Shown: piece after piece, positions 43,063-50,950 of the stretch
Numbering within the stretch: position 1 is the stretch's first letter
Layout of the letters: every line of letters begins with the position of its first letter
Position numbers and translations under genes: made by a program
Notes under the pieces: generated by a model
What the model saw: the letters and a program-made list of their open reading frames with translations, nothing else
Databases searched by the model: none
Told to the model about the DNA's origin: nothing
Source of the DNA: Sphingobacteriales bacterium TSM_CSM
Lineage (GTDB): Bacteria; Bacteroidota; Bacteroidia; Chitinophagales; UBA2359
Direction of reading: 5' to 3'
Length of the DNA stretch: 64,000 nt
Assembly (NCBI GenBank): GCA_002212725.1
Contig: MTCR01000110.1
Location: 1 to 64,000 of the forward strand

Positions 43063-43109
43063 TTGGAAAATAGTTTAAAGTGGTGAATAAAATGGTTTTG
43101 AATAGTAAA

Positions 43110-43384
43110 ACTTTTTTAGTTATGAGTTATGAATTATGAGTTATGAGTGGTTGGTGAGTTTTTTTAGTTATGAGTTATGAATTATGAGTTATGAGTGGTT
43201 GGTGAGCTTGGTCGAACCAATGGGTTGTGAATTGGTTGGTTAAATCGAACACGGACTAATTAAATTTACCGCCAAAAAATAAAAAACAAGCAAAATGACA
43301 AGCAGTTATCTTTGAATTTTAGTTCATAACTCCCTAAATCGGGCAAGTTAATTCAGGAAAGAAACTCATAACTCATAATTTACA
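43110..43384. repeat. Repeat cluster related to the ccmB-ccmC block
   Basis: Two copies of TAGTTATGAGTTATGAATTA plus TGAGTTATGAGTGGTTGGTGAG lie at about 43117-43210, followed by a partial GCTTGGTCGAACCAATGGG unit. The opposite-sense words CTCATAACTCATAATT appear at 43364-43380. The words are the same as those in 17975-18345. There is no gene in this 320-base gap between the FadL and esterase genes. Confidence 0.8.
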
Positions 43385-44524
43385 TTACTGTCCAATTTGA
43401 ATTTTAACCGTATGCAAACGGTTGGCTTGTTGTATTTGCAGCAGGTACAATCCGGGAATAAAGTTAAAAGTATGAATGCGAACCATTTGGTCATTGCCTG
43501 TAAGCACTTGCTGATAAACGGTTTGCCCGGCAAGGTTCAGGAGTTTAAGGTATTGTGCATTTGGTAAATTAACCATTACAGTAAGGTTGTCTTTGGCAGG
43601 GTTGGGGTAATACTGCAGCGCCGGCGCCGGCTGCACCGGTGTTGTGCCAACGGTTTGTTCATTTAATTGATGGCGCAGGAAAAACTTCCATATTTCGGCA
43701 GTTTGGCACATATCGTTGTTTGGTTGCAGCCAGGTATGCTCCATGCCGGTTGCGGTATATAAAATTACCTCGCTGTTGTTGGTGCAGAGGTCATATTTTG
43801 TTTTATCTATGGTAATGCCGTCGTTTGCCGTATTGGGTATAGGGGTTGATGCCGGGGCGGTAAGGGCGCAATTGTTGTTGGCAGCCCAAAAATTAATGGT
43901 AGCGCCTACCGATTGCAAACCGAGCAATGCATTGCCATCAAAAGGTACTACGGCATCGGCCGTGCCATGCACCTGCATTACCGGTACTGCCTTGCCGGGC
44001 GAACAATTGCCTATTACCGTGGTGGCAAACGTACCCGACCCCGATGCAATGGCAGCTATGCGGTTGCTCAACTCGCAACCCAACCGGTGGCTCATAATGC
44101 CGCCCATAGAGAAACCGGTGGCGTATATCCGGTTAAGGTCAATATGATATTGTGCATACATAGTATCTATAAGTGCCGATATAAATCCCACGTCATCGGC
44201 CGAACCAAAGGGATTGGCGCCGCTGTTCCAGGCGGCTGCACCAAACAGGGCATCGGCAGCATCGGGGTAAACGGCAATAAACCCTGCGGTATCGGCTGCC
44301 ATATTAAAACCCGTTCCCATCATAATGCCGTTCCCGCTATCGCCCAAACCATGCAAAACAAGCACAAGCGGCATTTGTGAGTTGGGTGTGTAAGCAGGCG
44401 GAAGGTGTACTATATAGGTTCGGGGCAATCCGTTGTGTTCAAAACCCGAATTTATGTTTTGTCCAAACAAGGAAAAACCGGCAGCTAACCAGAACAGGAT
44501 TATGAAGGCAATATTTGTTTTCAT
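43385..44524 (-). CDS. PHB depolymerase-like secreted esterase with T9SS sorting domain
   Basis: This 379-residue protein has a signal peptide (NIAFIILFWLAAGFSLFGQ), an alpha/beta-hydrolase domain of the LpqC/PHB depolymerase type, and a C-terminal Por sorting domain (about 303-379, LQYYPNPAKDNLTVMV... to GLYLLQIQQANRLHTVKIQ). Catalytic residues visible: oxyanion LVLHGLGDSG, nucleophile Ser139 in YATGFSMGGIMSHR, Asp190 in VHGTADAVVPF, and His263 in GMEHTWL. It is probably exported by the type IX system and acts as an extracellular esterase (polyhydroxyalkanoate or feruloyl type). The stop TAA is in the repeat-containing gap. Confidence 0.9.
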   Translation of the reverse strand: MKTNIAFIILFWLAAGFSLFGQNINSGFEHNGLPRTYIVHLPPAYTPNSQMPLVLVLHGLGDSGNGIMMGTGFNMAADTAGFIAVYPDAADALFGAAAWNSGANPFGSADDVGFISALIDTMYAQYHIDLNRIYATGFSMGGIMSHRLGCELSNRIAAIASGSGTFATTVIGNCSPGKAVPVMQVHGTADAVVPFDGNALLGLQSVGATINFWAANNNCALTAPASTPIPNTANDGITIDKTKYDLCTNNSEVILYTATGMEHTWLQPNNDMCQTAEIWKFFLRHQLNEQTVGTTPVQPAPALQYYPNPAKDNLTVMVNLPNAQYLKLLNLAGQTVYQQVLTGNDQMVRIHTFNFIPGLYLLQIQQANRLHTVKIQIGQ

Positions 44525-44754
44525 GCAGTTATGTTGTTTTACAGTTTTATTCGGATAATACGGGTTAAAGATAAGTCTTTATGCTGTATTTCTGTTTTTC
44601 AATTGTTAATCTTAACACTCAAATTTTTTGCTGTAACAGGGTTGTCTGCAGCAATCCGTTAAACGTTTATGCGGTCTGTTTGGGGTAGTGTAAAATTCGT
44701 TTCAAATTAATGTATGTGCTTGCCGCACTCTTTTTTTACAATGTTAACCGCTTA

Positions 44755-44788
44755 CAGTTGTAGGGAGTGGTTTGTTGTATTACCTTTG
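44755..44788 (+). promoter_or_regulatory. Promoter for the glycosyltransferase gene, predicted leaderless
   Basis: TTG at 44758-44760 and TACCTTTG at 44781-44788 are spaced by 20 bases. The -7 box ends only five bases before the ATG at 44794, so the mRNA would begin at or near the start codon. Confidence 0.5.
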
Positions 44789-44793
44789 CCGTT

Positions 44794-45954
44794 ATGCAAA
44801 ATAACCAGAACGCTGCAAGCGGGCACAAATCTGTTTTTATTTTAGGACCCGCCTACCCATACCGGGGCGGCATTGCCTCATTTGGCGAACGGCTGGCGCA
44901 AGCTTTTCTGCATTTAGAGCATAGGGTGCATCTTTTTACCTTCACTCTTCAATATCCGGGTTTGTTTTTTCCGGGCAGTACCCAGTTTAGCAGTGATTTG
45001 CCGCCCAATTTACCCATTACCCGGTTGTTTAACTCAATAAACCCGGCAAACTGGTACCAATCGGGCAAACTGTTGAGGCAACTGAAGCCCGATGTGGTTG
45101 TTTGGCAATACTGGCTTCCCTATTTGGCGCCCTGCATGGGCACGGTAAACCGCATACTTGCCCAAAACAACCATACGCGCATTGTGGGGCTTATTCATAA
45201 CCTTGCACCGCACGAAAAAAGCCCCGCCGACCGGCTGTTGAACCGCTATTTTGTTCAGTCGTGCCATGGTTTTGTTACCTTATCGGGGGCAGTACAGGAG
45301 GAGGTGAAATGGTTTAACGGTTCCAAACCGGTCTTGTTTATCCCACATCCGGTATATGATAATTTTGGGGAAAAGGTGGACAAAGAAGAAGCACGCAGGT
45401 TTTTAAACATACCACCCGATGCAAAACTGGTGTTGTTTTTTGGCATCATCAGGCCGTATAAAGGGCTAGACGTGTTGCTTCGGGCAGTGGCCAACGACCG
45501 CGTGCGGCAATCGGGCATTCATTTATTGGTTGCCGGGGAGTACTATCACGACCAATCGTATTACACACAACTTATTGCCGATTTACAGTTGCAAAACACG
45601 GTAACGCTGCATCCGCAGTTTATTCCCAACCAGGAGGTGAAATATTATTTTTGCGCTGCCGATATGGTAGTGCAGCCGTACCGCACAGCCACGCAAAGCG
45701 GCATTTCGCAAATGGCATACCAATTTGAGCGCCCTATGCTGGTAACAGACGTTGGCGGGCTGGCCGAAATTGTGCCCCATGGCGAAGCCGGCTATGTGGT
45801 AAAGCCCGAAAGTCCTGAAGCCATTGCCGATGCCCTGCTCGATTTTTATGACAACCACCGCGAAGCCGGATTTTCTGCCGCCGCCGCCCGGCACAAAAAC
45901 CGGTTTACCTGGGATGCCATGGCAAGCGGCATTTTGCAGGCCGCTATGCTGTAA
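44794..45954 (+). CDS. Glycosyltransferase family 4 protein
   Basis: The 386-residue protein is a GT-B fold retaining transferase. It has the N-terminal acceptor site loop LGPAYPYRGGIASFGERLAQAF, AKLVLFFGIIRPYKGLDVLLRAV, the second Rossmann part HLLVAGEYYHDQSYYTQLI, VTLHPQFIPNQEVKYYFCAADMVVQPYRTATQSGISQMAY with the sugar-nucleotide Glu/Asp region, and VGGLAEIVPHGEAGYVV. The start at 44794 (MQNNQNAASG) is favoured by the promoter; the frame extends nine codons upstream. Substrate unknown. Its end overlaps the converging dgkA-like gene by 11 bases. Confidence 0.92.
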   Translation: MQNNQNAASGHKSVFILGPAYPYRGGIASFGERLAQAFLHLEHRVHLFTFTLQYPGLFFPGSTQFSSDLPPNLPITRLFNSINPANWYQSGKLLRQLKPDVVVWQYWLPYLAPCMGTVNRILAQNNHTRIVGLIHNLAPHEKSPADRLLNRYFVQSCHGFVTLSGAVQEEVKWFNGSKPVLFIPHPVYDNFGEKVDKEEARRFLNIPPDAKLVLFFGIIRPYKGLDVLLRAVANDRVRQSGIHLLVAGEYYHDQSYYTQLIADLQLQNTVTLHPQFIPNQEVKYYFCAADMVVQPYRTATQSGISQMAYQFERPMLVTDVGGLAEIVPHGEAGYVVKPESPEAIADALLDFYDNHREAGFSAAAARHKNRFTWDAMASGILQAAML

Positions 45955-46348
45955 ACAGCGCCCATATTTTAGGCAGAAAAACAAGACAACCTACCGCCGC
46001 CGCGGTTATTGCCGCTACCAATACTGCGCCGGCAGCCATATCTTTCACCCTTCCGGCGGCCGCATTAAATTGAGGGCTGGCAATGTTGGTGAGTTGCTCA
46101 ATGGCAGAGTTAAAAATTTCGGCAGCCAATACCATACCTATGGCAAAAATTACTAAGCACCATTCCGCAATGGTTAAACCCAAATACCAACTGCAAACCA
46201 ATACGCCAAGGGTACAAAAAGCGTGTATTTGCAGGTGCCGCTCATGCCGCAATGCTTGCCAGATTCCCCTGAAAGCATAACCAAAACTGTTTGCCTCTTT
46301 TTCCCAAAAACCCGGAGGAGGATGTTGTTGTTTGTTGGGCATATTCAT
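45944..46348 (-). CDS. Diacylglycerol/undecaprenol kinase family membrane protein
   Basis: The 134-residue protein matches the prokaryotic DgkA/UndK family: NSFGYAFRGIWQALRHERHLQIHAF, then a helix, AEIFNSAIEQLTNIA with the conserved Glu-x-x-Asn-x-x-Ile-Glu motif, GRVKDMAAGAVLVAAITAAAV and a third helix. These small trimeric membrane kinases phosphorylate diacylglycerol or undecaprenol. Length is typical. It overlaps the end of the glycosyltransferase gene in a convergent layout. Confidence 0.9.
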   Translation of the reverse strand: MNMPNKQQHPPPGFWEKEANSFGYAFRGIWQALRHERHLQIHAFCTLGVLVCSWYLGLTIAEWCLVIFAIGMVLAAEIFNSAIEQLTNIASPQFNAAAGRVKDMAAGAVLVAAITAAAVGCLVFLPKIWALFTA

Positions 46349-46372
46349 AACACAGTAAACACTAAAAGCAGT

Positions 46373-46672
46373 TTATTTAATGTTGAGCAACTGCCGCAGA
46401 GCGGCAACATAGCGTGCAAAAGCATCTTTGCCGGTTTGGGTAATGCGGTAAGATGTATTGGGGTATTTGTCAACAAACCGCTTGCGCACCTCCAGAAATT
46501 TTTTTATTTCCAGGGAATTAATATGGCTGGCCAAATTGCCATCGGTAATGCCTAATTGTTGTTTGAGGGTTAAAAAATCTACCCAATCGTTGGAAGTCAG
46601 CAAAATAGACATAACAGCCACCCGCACCCGGCTGTCAAAGGCTTTGTCCATTTGTCGCAAAATATCTTTCAT
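46373..46672 (-). CDS. Winged-helix transcriptional regulator (HTH_34 type)
   Basis: From ATG 46672 (MKDILRQMDKAFDSRVRVAVMSIL) the protein has 99 residues and matches the short winged-helix group related to MarR/PadR proteins with 'TLKQQLGITDGNLASHINSLE' as recognition helix, and YRITQTGKDAF as wing. The upstream frame to 46714 is probably not used. It lies on the same strand as the dgkA-like gene 24 bases later, so it may regulate that unit or itself. Targets unknown. Confidence 0.85.
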   Translation of the reverse strand: MKDILRQMDKAFDSRVRVAVMSILLTSNDWVDFLTLKQQLGITDGNLASHINSLEIKKFLEVRKRFVDKYPNTSYRITQTGKDAFARYVAALRQLLNIK

Positions 46673-46808
46673 GCAAAGCAGGTTAAAATAAAGGGCTACT
46701 GCAAATCTTCGCAATATTACGCAAAAATAAAGATATTGCCAAACGAAGATACCTGCCCGAATACCTGAACTGAAAATTTACCGGCCCGCAGTTGGTAAAA
46801 CTAAGCGG

Positions 46809-48083
46809 TTAATGCCCGAAAAAATGTGCAAAACCAAGATATGTAATAGCGCCGGCAGTATAACCCAAAAAGCCGGTAAAAGTAATGCGGCGCATATACC
46901 AGAAAAACTCAATTTTTTCGATACCCATAATAGCCACCCCTGCTGCCGAACCAATGATGAGCAAACTGCCGCCCGTGCCTGCCGCATAAGCCAGAAACTC
47001 CCAAATTCTGTGATCCATGGGAAACTGCTCTACGGAGTACATTTTCATAACCGCAGCTACCAACGGTACGTTATCTACTACCGCCGACAACAGGCCAATG
47101 AGGAAAATAATGATATCGAGGTTGCCAACCGTATTGGTTAAAAATACGGCGGCATCTTGCAGCGCACCAATAGCGCCAAGGCAACCTACGGCAGACAGAA
47201 TGCCGAAGAAAAATAAAATACTGGCCGAGTCAATTCTTGAAAGCGCGTGTATGGTAGAGTATTTCTTTTTTTCCTCGCTTTCCTTCTTTTTATGCAGCAA
47301 TTCTGTGGTCAGCCACATTATGCCCACGCTAAAAAACATGCCCATAAAAGGTGGCAGGTGGGTAATGGTTTTAAAAACCGGCACAAAAATAAGTCCGCCA
47401 AGGCCTAAACCAAGCATCAGGTTTCGCTCAAAGGCGGTTGTGTGATATTCGGTGGCAACATGCCGGGTTTCAAAATCGCCTTTCAAAAAAAACGATTGAT
47501 AGATAAGCGGTACAAAAAGGCAGATTAAACTGGGTATAAACAACTCTTTCATTATGTTAACTGTACTGATGCGCTCGCCAATCCAAAGCATGGTAGTGGT
47601 AACGTCGCCTATGGGTGTCCAGGCGCCGCCGGCGTTGGCAGCAATTACAATCATACTGGCAAAAACCAACCGGTCTTCTTTTCCCGGTATGAGTTTTCGC
47701 AGCAGCGATGCCATAACAATGGCAGTGGTAAGGTTATCTAATACAGCGGAGAGGAAAAATGCCAGCACACTGGTAGTGAACAACAGTTTGCGTTTGTTGC
47801 TGGTGGTAATTTGGTTGGTAACCACCCTAAATCCCTCGTGCATGTCAATTAGCTCTACAATGGTCATTGCTCCCAGCAAAAAGAACAAGATGTTCATAAT
47901 TTCGGGAAGCATTTCGTTGAGCTTCTCCTCAATAAGGTGGTGTTCTGAGGTAAACAGGGCATAGCAGGTCCAGGTTATTACTCCCAAAAGTATGGAGGAA
48001 ACTGCTTTGTCAATTTTTAAAGGATGTTCCAACGCAATGGCCAAATAGCCTGCAACAAAAATAATGATAATAAGGAACTCCAT
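46809..48083 (-). CDS. nhaD: NhaD-type Na+/H+ antiporter, copy 1
   Basis: The 424-residue protein has about 12 membrane helices and belongs to the NhaD family within the ion transporter superfamily. Conserved segments include YLAIALEHPLKIDKAVSSILLGV, FFLLGAMTIVELIDMHEGF, LDNLTTAIVMASLLRKLI, IVIAANAGGAWTPIGDVTTTMLWIG and LSAVVDNVPLVAAVMKMYSV. The paired DNLT and DNVP motifs form the ion-binding site. It exchanges sodium or lithium for protons. It lies downstream of a very similar paralogue (48237-49514) with 153 bases between; a TAACTTTG box in this gap suggests a promoter of its own. Confidence 0.93.
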   Translation of the reverse strand: MEFLIIIIFVAGYLAIALEHPLKIDKAVSSILLGVITWTCYALFTSEHHLIEEKLNEMLPEIMNILFFLLGAMTIVELIDMHEGFRVVTNQITTSNKRKLLFTTSVLAFFLSAVLDNLTTAIVMASLLRKLIPGKEDRLVFASMIVIAANAGGAWTPIGDVTTTMLWIGERISTVNIMKELFIPSLICLFVPLIYQSFFLKGDFETRHVATEYHTTAFERNLMLGLGLGGLIFVPVFKTITHLPPFMGMFFSVGIMWLTTELLHKKKESEEKKKYSTIHALSRIDSASILFFFGILSAVGCLGAIGALQDAAVFLTNTVGNLDIIIFLIGLLSAVVDNVPLVAAVMKMYSVEQFPMDHRIWEFLAYAAGTGGSLLIIGSAAGVAIMGIEKIEFFWYMRRITFTGFLGYTAGAITYLGFAHFFGH

Positions 48084-48120
48084 ACAAAAGAACCGGTTAA
48101 GTATTTTGGAATAAGTGCGC

Positions 48121-48128
48121 CAAAGTTA
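48121..48128 (-). promoter_or_regulatory. -7 promoter box before nhaD copy 1
   Basis: The minus strand reads TAACTTTG, a perfect TAnnTTTG element, 38 bases before the ATG at 48083. A TTTG lies upstream with 15-base spacing, shorter than usual. Confidence 0.4.
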
Positions 48129-48236
48129 GAGTTAAAACAGATACAAAACCCCCAAAGTGTTTGAATAATTTTACCGGAATTTGCTGATTACGTAAATGAA
48201 CAACTGCTTTTTTAGGGTAAGTTATCCTGCTTTTAG

Positions 48237-49514
48237 CTATACACCCCCCCGAAGGGCAAGGATACCAAGATAAGCAAGCGCTCCCGCAACATATCCTGTA
48301 AATGCAAGGAAGGCAATTTTGCGAAAATACCAGAAAAATTCAATCTTTTCAATGCCCATAATAGCAACCCCTGCAGCCGAACCAATGATGAGCATACTGC
48401 CACCTGTGCCTGCACAATAAGCCAGAAAAATCCAAATAGTATGATCGGTAGGAAATTGTTCTACCGAGTACATTTTCATTACCGCAGCCACCAATGGCAC
48501 ATTATCTACTACCGATGACAAAATACCGATGAGAAAAATAATCAGGTCTAAATTGCCTACAGTATTGCTTAAAAAAACTGCGGCATGTTCTAATGTGCCA
48601 ATAGCCCCCAGACAACCTACGGCGGCTAATATGCCAAAGAAAAACAAAATGCTGGCAGAGTCAATACGGGAAAGGGCATGTATGGTAGAAAAATGATGCT
48701 TTTCATCGTGGTGTTTGGTGCGGTGTAAAAGTTCGGTAGCCAGCCACATAATGCCCACCCCTAAAAACATACCCATAAACGGGGGTAAGTGGGTAATGGT
48801 TTTAAATATTGGCACAAATATAAGGCAGCCTATGCCCAGCCAGAGAATCAGTTTTCTTTCAAATGAAGATGTTTTGAACTTTGTTTTTATTTCCCTGGCT
48901 TCATAAGAGCCTTTGAGTAAAAACATTTGAAACAACAACGGCACCATAAGGCATACAAGACTGGGCAAAAATAAATCTTCTACAATGTTAAATGCGCTTA
49001 TCCGGTTTCCTATCCACAGCATAGTAGTGGTAACATCGCCAATAGGCGACCATGCGCCACCCGCATTGGCGGCTATCACTATCATACTGGCAAAAACAAG
49101 CCGGTCTTCTTTATTAGCTATCAATTTGCGCAATAATGATGCCATTACAATGGCGGTTGTAAGGTTATCCAATACAGCCGATAAAAAAAACGCCAGTATG
49201 CTGGTAGTAAATAGCAGTTTGCGTTTGTTGTTGGTGGTAATTTGATTAGTAATAACTCCAAACCCCTCATGTATATCAATAAGCTCTACTATGGTCATTG
49301 CTCCTAACAAAAAAAACAGTATGTTCATTATTTCGGGCAGCAATTCTGTTAGCTTTTCTTCGGTAAGTTGGTGGTTTTCCGAAAATAATGCAAAAACACT
49401 CCAACACACAACTCCCAATAAAATTGCTGATACAGCTTTGTCAATTTTGAGCGGATGTTCTAAGGTAATGGCTAAATAACCGATAATAAAAATAAAGATG
49501 ATTAATGCCTCCAT
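48237..49514 (-). CDS. nhaD: NhaD-type Na+/H+ antiporter, copy 2
   Basis: The 425-residue protein is highly similar along its whole length to the one at 46809-48083, including the ion-site motifs LDNLTTAIVMASLLRKLI and SSVVDNVPLVAAVMKMYSV and the same GGAWSPIGDVTTTMLWIG stretch. Differences are concentrated in the cytoplasmic loop around residues 210-290 (KHHDEKHHFSTIHALS versus KESEEKKKYSTIHALS) and in some helices, so the duplication is old rather than recent. The stop is followed by the start region of copy 1. It may differ in pH range or ion preference. Confidence 0.93.
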   Translation of the reverse strand: MEALIIFIFIIGYLAITLEHPLKIDKAVSAILLGVVCWSVFALFSENHQLTEEKLTELLPEIMNILFFLLGAMTIVELIDIHEGFGVITNQITTNNKRKLLFTTSILAFFLSAVLDNLTTAIVMASLLRKLIANKEDRLVFASMIVIAANAGGAWSPIGDVTTTMLWIGNRISAFNIVEDLFLPSLVCLMVPLLFQMFLLKGSYEAREIKTKFKTSSFERKLILWLGIGCLIFVPIFKTITHLPPFMGMFLGVGIMWLATELLHRTKHHDEKHHFSTIHALSRIDSASILFFFGILAAVGCLGAIGTLEHAAVFLSNTVGNLDLIIFLIGILSSVVDNVPLVAAVMKMYSVEQFPTDHTIWIFLAYCAGTGGSMLIIGSAAGVAIMGIEKIEFFWYFRKIAFLAFTGYVAGALAYLGILALRGGV

Positions 49515-49610
49515 GAATTGTATATAAAATTAAAAATAAATGCAGGGTTTGTTTCGATGTGTAAATATAAACATATAAGGTATTGCAGCCCGGCAGTGGT
49601 AAAATACGGG

Positions 49611-49976
49611 CTACCACATTTTTTCAAGGTCTTTAGCGGTAAAAGTATGGTTGCGCGGGGTAAAGTAGCTGTTTGTTGTATTTTTTTTCAGATTTAGATG
49701 GTCTTTGTTAAATAACCGGAACAGCCATGAAAGTGGGGTGAGTATAACAAAGAACAAAATTCCCAAAAATATAATGCCGTTTACCTTGCCCAATACATGA
49801 GCCAGAAACATCCAGCCCCGGTGTATAAGCTCCGAAACGGGTTTTAAAAATATGCCGGTCAGCAGCAAGAGTACGCCGGCATATAACAGGTAAATCTGGT
49901 TAAACAACAGGTACAGCACCAGTGCAGCCAGTGCCAGTACCGCCATGGTTTCTATGGGTTGTGGTTGTTTGTTCAT
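49611..49976 (-). CDS. SxtJ-like small membrane protein
   Basis: The ATG at 49976 (MNKQPQPIETMAVLALAALVLYLLF) gives 121 residues with three helices. The order 'two helices, then WMFLAHVLGKVNGIIFLGILFFVILTPLSWLFRLFNKDHLNL' matches SxtJ-type membrane proteins, where this segment reads WxxxxxxLGxxxxxxxxxxxFxxxxxPxGxxxRLxxKDxL. Function is unknown; relatives occur beside glycan and small-molecule biosynthesis genes. It follows the spermidine-synthase-like gene by 10 bases and is probably in its operon. Confidence 0.72.
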   Translation of the reverse strand: MNKQPQPIETMAVLALAALVLYLLFNQIYLLYAGVLLLLTGIFLKPVSELIHRGWMFLAHVLGKVNGIIFLGILFFVILTPLSWLFRLFNKDHLNLKKNTTNSYFTPRNHTFTAKDLEKMW

Positions 49977-49986
49977 AAAGGTGAAT

Positions 49987-50688
49987 TTAGGCGGTTGGAT
50001 TTTGAAAAACCAGTACGCGGTTTCCCGATGTGCGTAGGGCAAACGCGCCCGGAAAAACCTGTTTAAAAGTGCTTCGGTAAAAAGTATTGGAGGTTTTGTT
50101 TAAGTCGGGGTAACCGGTCATGGTGTTATACAGGAGCAAGCCGCCGGGGTTTAGCCTGTTTTTCAGCAGTTGTAAAAATTCGGCGCTCCTGAATTTTGAA
50201 GGGGTGTTTGTGTCAATAAAAACATCAACGGCAATTAAGTCGTAAAACCGGGTATCGGCTGCCGTAAAATCAAAAGCATCGGCGGTAAAAAAGTCGGTAT
50301 GTGCCAGCACATCGGGCAGAACAAACTGCCTCGACAAAGAAATGACCACTTCATCAATATCAACCGCCACAAAACGTGTTTGCCGCTGGTTAAAATATTG
50401 ATACAACATCAGTGGCACGCTGCACAACCCAACCCCCAATACCAACGCTGTTTGCAGGGTTTTTTGTGCTATTTTAAGATGCCTGAAAGGTGTGTAAAAC
50501 GTATCGTACAAATCTTCGTAAGAGTAGGTTGAATTGCCCGAATCTAACCGCAGCCGGCCTCGGCTCAACCGAACCTCCAGCACCGGATTATAAGAACTGC
50601 TGGTTTTGGCAAGCAGTAACGGATACAAATAACTGAACCAAATTTTACAGGCCGATACCTTAACTCCGGCAGGCAAATTGCTGCGCAT
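49987..50688 (-). CDS. Spermidine synthase-like SAM-dependent methyltransferase
   Basis: The 233-residue protein has the spermidine-synthase fold without the polyamine N-terminal domain. It shows YEDLYDTFYTPFRHL, motif I TALVLGVGLCSVPLMLY, RFVAVDIDEVVISLSRQFVLP with the acidic ribose-binding residue, FFTADAFDFTAADTRFYDLIAVDVFID, and LLKNRLNPGGLLLYNTM. Such fused-name proteins are often annotated as spermidine synthase, but many lack that activity, and here the active-site set for putrescine is not evident. The product is uncertain. It pairs with the SxtJ-like gene. Confidence 0.78.
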   Translation of the reverse strand: MRSNLPAGVKVSACKIWFSYLYPLLLAKTSSSYNPVLEVRLSRGRLRLDSGNSTYSYEDLYDTFYTPFRHLKIAQKTLQTALVLGVGLCSVPLMLYQYFNQRQTRFVAVDIDEVVISLSRQFVLPDVLAHTDFFTADAFDFTAADTRFYDLIAVDVFIDTNTPSKFRSAEFLQLLKNRLNPGGLLLYNTMTGYPDLNKTSNTFYRSTFKQVFPGAFALRTSGNRVLVFQNPTA

Positions 50689-50873
50689 GGGCTTTTTTGC
50701 TGTTTAACAGGGGCAATAATAGAAAAAAACAGCCGTAATAAACCAGTTTTGCAAACAAAAAAATGCAATTGTTGGTAAAATGCCGCCGAGAGTGTATTTT
50801 TGCAGGCTGTTAAAAAGCACTATTTATTTTTTATGTGTTTGACTTGTAAACACAATTGAATTTGTATTAAACT

Positions 50874-50881
50874 TACCTTTG
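50874..50881 (+). promoter_or_regulatory. -7 promoter box upstream of the pyrophosphatase gene
   Basis: TACCTTTG matches TAnnTTTG exactly. Transcription would start around 50886, giving a 5' leader of about 65 bases that includes the short self-complementary sequence GGGAGGGGCTGAAACACCCTT. No suitable TTTG at -33 was seen. Confidence 0.4.
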
Positions 50882-50950
50882 GGAGGGGCTGAAACACCCT
50901 TCTCTTATGTATTGGGCCAATAAAATATAAAACAAACAATATAAGTACTC

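Noticed and set aside
50882-50950. Riboswitch in the 5' leader of hppA
   Set aside because: Only a short G/C-rich self-complementary stretch is present in about 65 bases; no known riboswitch core was recognised.
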